Shown piece by piece: positions 5,891 through 6,716 of a DNA stretch of 6,716 nucleotides (position 1 is its first letter; every line of letters starts with the position of its first letter). Origin of the DNA: JANXQG01 sp037147235. GTDB lineage: Bacteria; Planctomycetota; Planctomycetia; Pirellulales; Thermoguttaceae. Below the pieces are notes generated by a model, which saw only the letters and a list, made by a program, of their open reading frames with translations, had not been told where the DNA came from and searched no databases. Location of the stretch: the NCBI GenBank assembly GCA_037147235.1, contig JBAWVO010000338.1:1-6716 (forward strand), read 5' to 3'. The position numbers and the translations under genes are program-made.

Positions 5891-6652
5891 ATGTCTCAAA
5901 TATGCGTGGGGGCCGTCAACTATTTGAACGCCCGGCCGTTGATGTTCGCTCTGCCGCAGTTCCTGCCGGAGGCGGACATCGTCGTCGATTTTCCCAGCCG
6001 CCTGGCCGATGGGCTGGCGGGTGGGCGATTCGATGTGGCCTTGATTCCCTCGATCGAGTATCTGCGGCAGCCCGGCTTGCGAATTGCCTCCGACGCGGTC
6101 ATTGCCTGTGACGGCCCGGTGCGAAGCGTCAAACTCCATGGTCGCGTGCCGATCGAGCGCGTGAAAACACTCGCCTTGGACGAAGGCTCGCGAACCAGCG
6201 CGGCCCTGGCCCAAATTCTGCTCCGCGAGCGTTTTGATTTGAAGCCGTCCTTACTCCCCTTGCCGCTGGACAGCATGCCGGTCGATTGTTCGGCGGACGC
6301 GGTGGTCGTCATCGGCGATCGCGGTATGTTGGCCCCGGGCGAAGATCTGGCCTTTATATGGGATCTGGGCGAAGAGTGGGCCCGCTGGACCGGCCTGCCG
6401 TTTGTTTTTGCCCTCTGGGCCGCTCGGCCACACATACAGGCAACACGAATCGATCGCGCCCTGGCCGCCGCCCGCGATGAAGGTCTGACGCGCTTGCCCG
6501 AAATTGCACGCCTGGCATCCCCCGAGGTAGGCATTCCCGAGTCGGAATGTCTGAGCTATCTCCGCGATAACCTGGAGTTCCATCTCGGCCCGCGACAGCA
6601 GGAAGGGTTGGATCGGTTTTATCAACTCGCAAAACGCCACGGCTTGGCGTAA
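5891..6652 (+). CDS. mqnA: Chorismate dehydratase MqnA (futalosine menaquinone pathway)
   Basis: A 253-residue cytoplasmic enzyme of the periplasmic-binding-protein fold family that dehydrates chorismate to 3-[(1-carboxyvinyl)oxy]benzoate, the first step of the futalosine route to menaquinone. Diagnostic stretches: VNYLNARPL at 9-17 (the conserved Asn of this motif is N13), FPSRLADGL 34-42, DVALIPSIEYL 48-58, LDEGSRTSAALAQILL 96-111 (a Ser/Thr-rich substrate loop), VVVIGDRGM 138-146 and DLGEEWARWTGLPFVFALW 158-176, which is highly characteristic of MqnA. The length is normal for the family and there is no signal peptide. The ATG begins six bases after the stop of the M50 gene and lacks a clear Shine-Dalgarno, so translation may depend on reinitiation. 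No other mqn gene falls in the window. The alternative, the sister enzyme MqnD, is less likely given the VNYLNARPL start and the GLPFVFALW motif. Confidence 0.94.
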   Translation: MSQICVGAVNYLNARPLMFALPQFLPEADIVVDFPSRLADGLAGGRFDVALIPSIEYLRQPGLRIASDAVIACDGPVRSVKLHGRVPIERVKTLALDEGSRTSAALAQILLRERFDLKPSLLPLPLDSMPVDCSADAVVVIGDRGMLAPGEDLAFIWDLGEEWARWTGLPFVFALWAARPHIQATRIDRALAAARDEGLTRLPEIARLASPEVGIPESECLSYLRDNLEFHLGPRQQEGLDRFYQLAKRHGLA

Positions 6653-6716
6653 AGAAAAATAAGGCTCTTCCGGTTCTAGGTGCGGAACGCGAATAATTGT
6701 AGGGTGGGGAGAGCGC
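6653..6716 (+). other. Downstream intergenic tail with weak hairpin
   Basis: After the mqnA stop there is an A-rich stretch, then TTCCG (6668-6672) that can pair with CGGAA (6683-6687) across a ten-base loop. The stem is only five pairs and no T run follows, so it is not called a terminator. No gene start is visible before the window ends. Confidence 0.4.
6699..6709 (+). repeat. GTAGGGTGGGG repeat-family fragment
   Basis: Identical over 11 bases to 348-358 and close to the ends of the element at 3540-3593. It lies seven bases from the window edge, so it may be the left end of a complete two-hairpin element that continues beyond. Confidence 0.45.

Noticed and set aside
6668..6687. Possible terminator after mqnA
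   Set aside because: Only a five-pair stem with a ten-base loop and no T run.

Overview
The window looks like a chromosomal piece from a Planctomycete, most likely a Pirellulales-type lineage. This is judged from protein style and not from any search: a GAF-HlyD fusion, an M50 protease-HlyD fusion with the 'PCLYCNVSDSW' and 'WSGTPLD' signatures, a futalosine-pathway gene, and intergenic palindromic repeats built on GTAGGGTGGG and TCAGGCT/AGCCTGA. All four convincing genes lie on the + strand and are probably one transcription unit or two closely linked ones.

Layout. Positions 1-429 hold no gene I can support, only two short copies of the GTAGGGTG repeat motif. Positions 430-2517 encode a 695-residue protein with two cytoplasmic GAF-like domains, one membrane helix and an HlyD-type periplasmic adaptor. 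After 12 bases comes a second, secreted HlyD/RND-type adaptor (2530-3531). After a 100-base gap filled mostly by a two-hairpin palindromic repeat comes a 750-residue polytopic protein (3632-5884): an N-terminal PqqD-like region, an M50 (site-2-protease-like) membrane core with HEFGH and NPLLRYDGYY zinc motifs, and a C-terminal HlyD-like domain. Six bases later begins mqnA, chorismate dehydratase of the futalosine menaquinone pathway (5891-6652). The last 64 bases carry another fragment of the repeat family.

How the genes may work together. Three consecutive proteins carry HlyD/biotinyl-lipoyl-like adaptor domains, but no ABC, RND or MFS pump and no TolC-like channel is present. The M50 protein is the only polytopic membrane component. 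The simplest inference is an envelope-spanning export or processing assembly in which the M50 protein supplies the membrane core, the GAF protein adds a cytoplasmic sensor, and the soluble adaptor bridges the periplasm. Nothing here identifies the substrate. mqnA appears to be a metabolic passenger.

The most unusual structural point is the 5' end of the second adaptor gene. The signal-peptide coding stretch is present twice, 99 bp apart and in frame, separated by two 33-bp-spaced palindromic repeat units that are themselves in frame and contribute the peptide RLESLTYMR twice. A second repeat element between genes two and three is also open in the downstream gene's frame and would give a false N-terminal extension if an upstream TTG were chosen as start.
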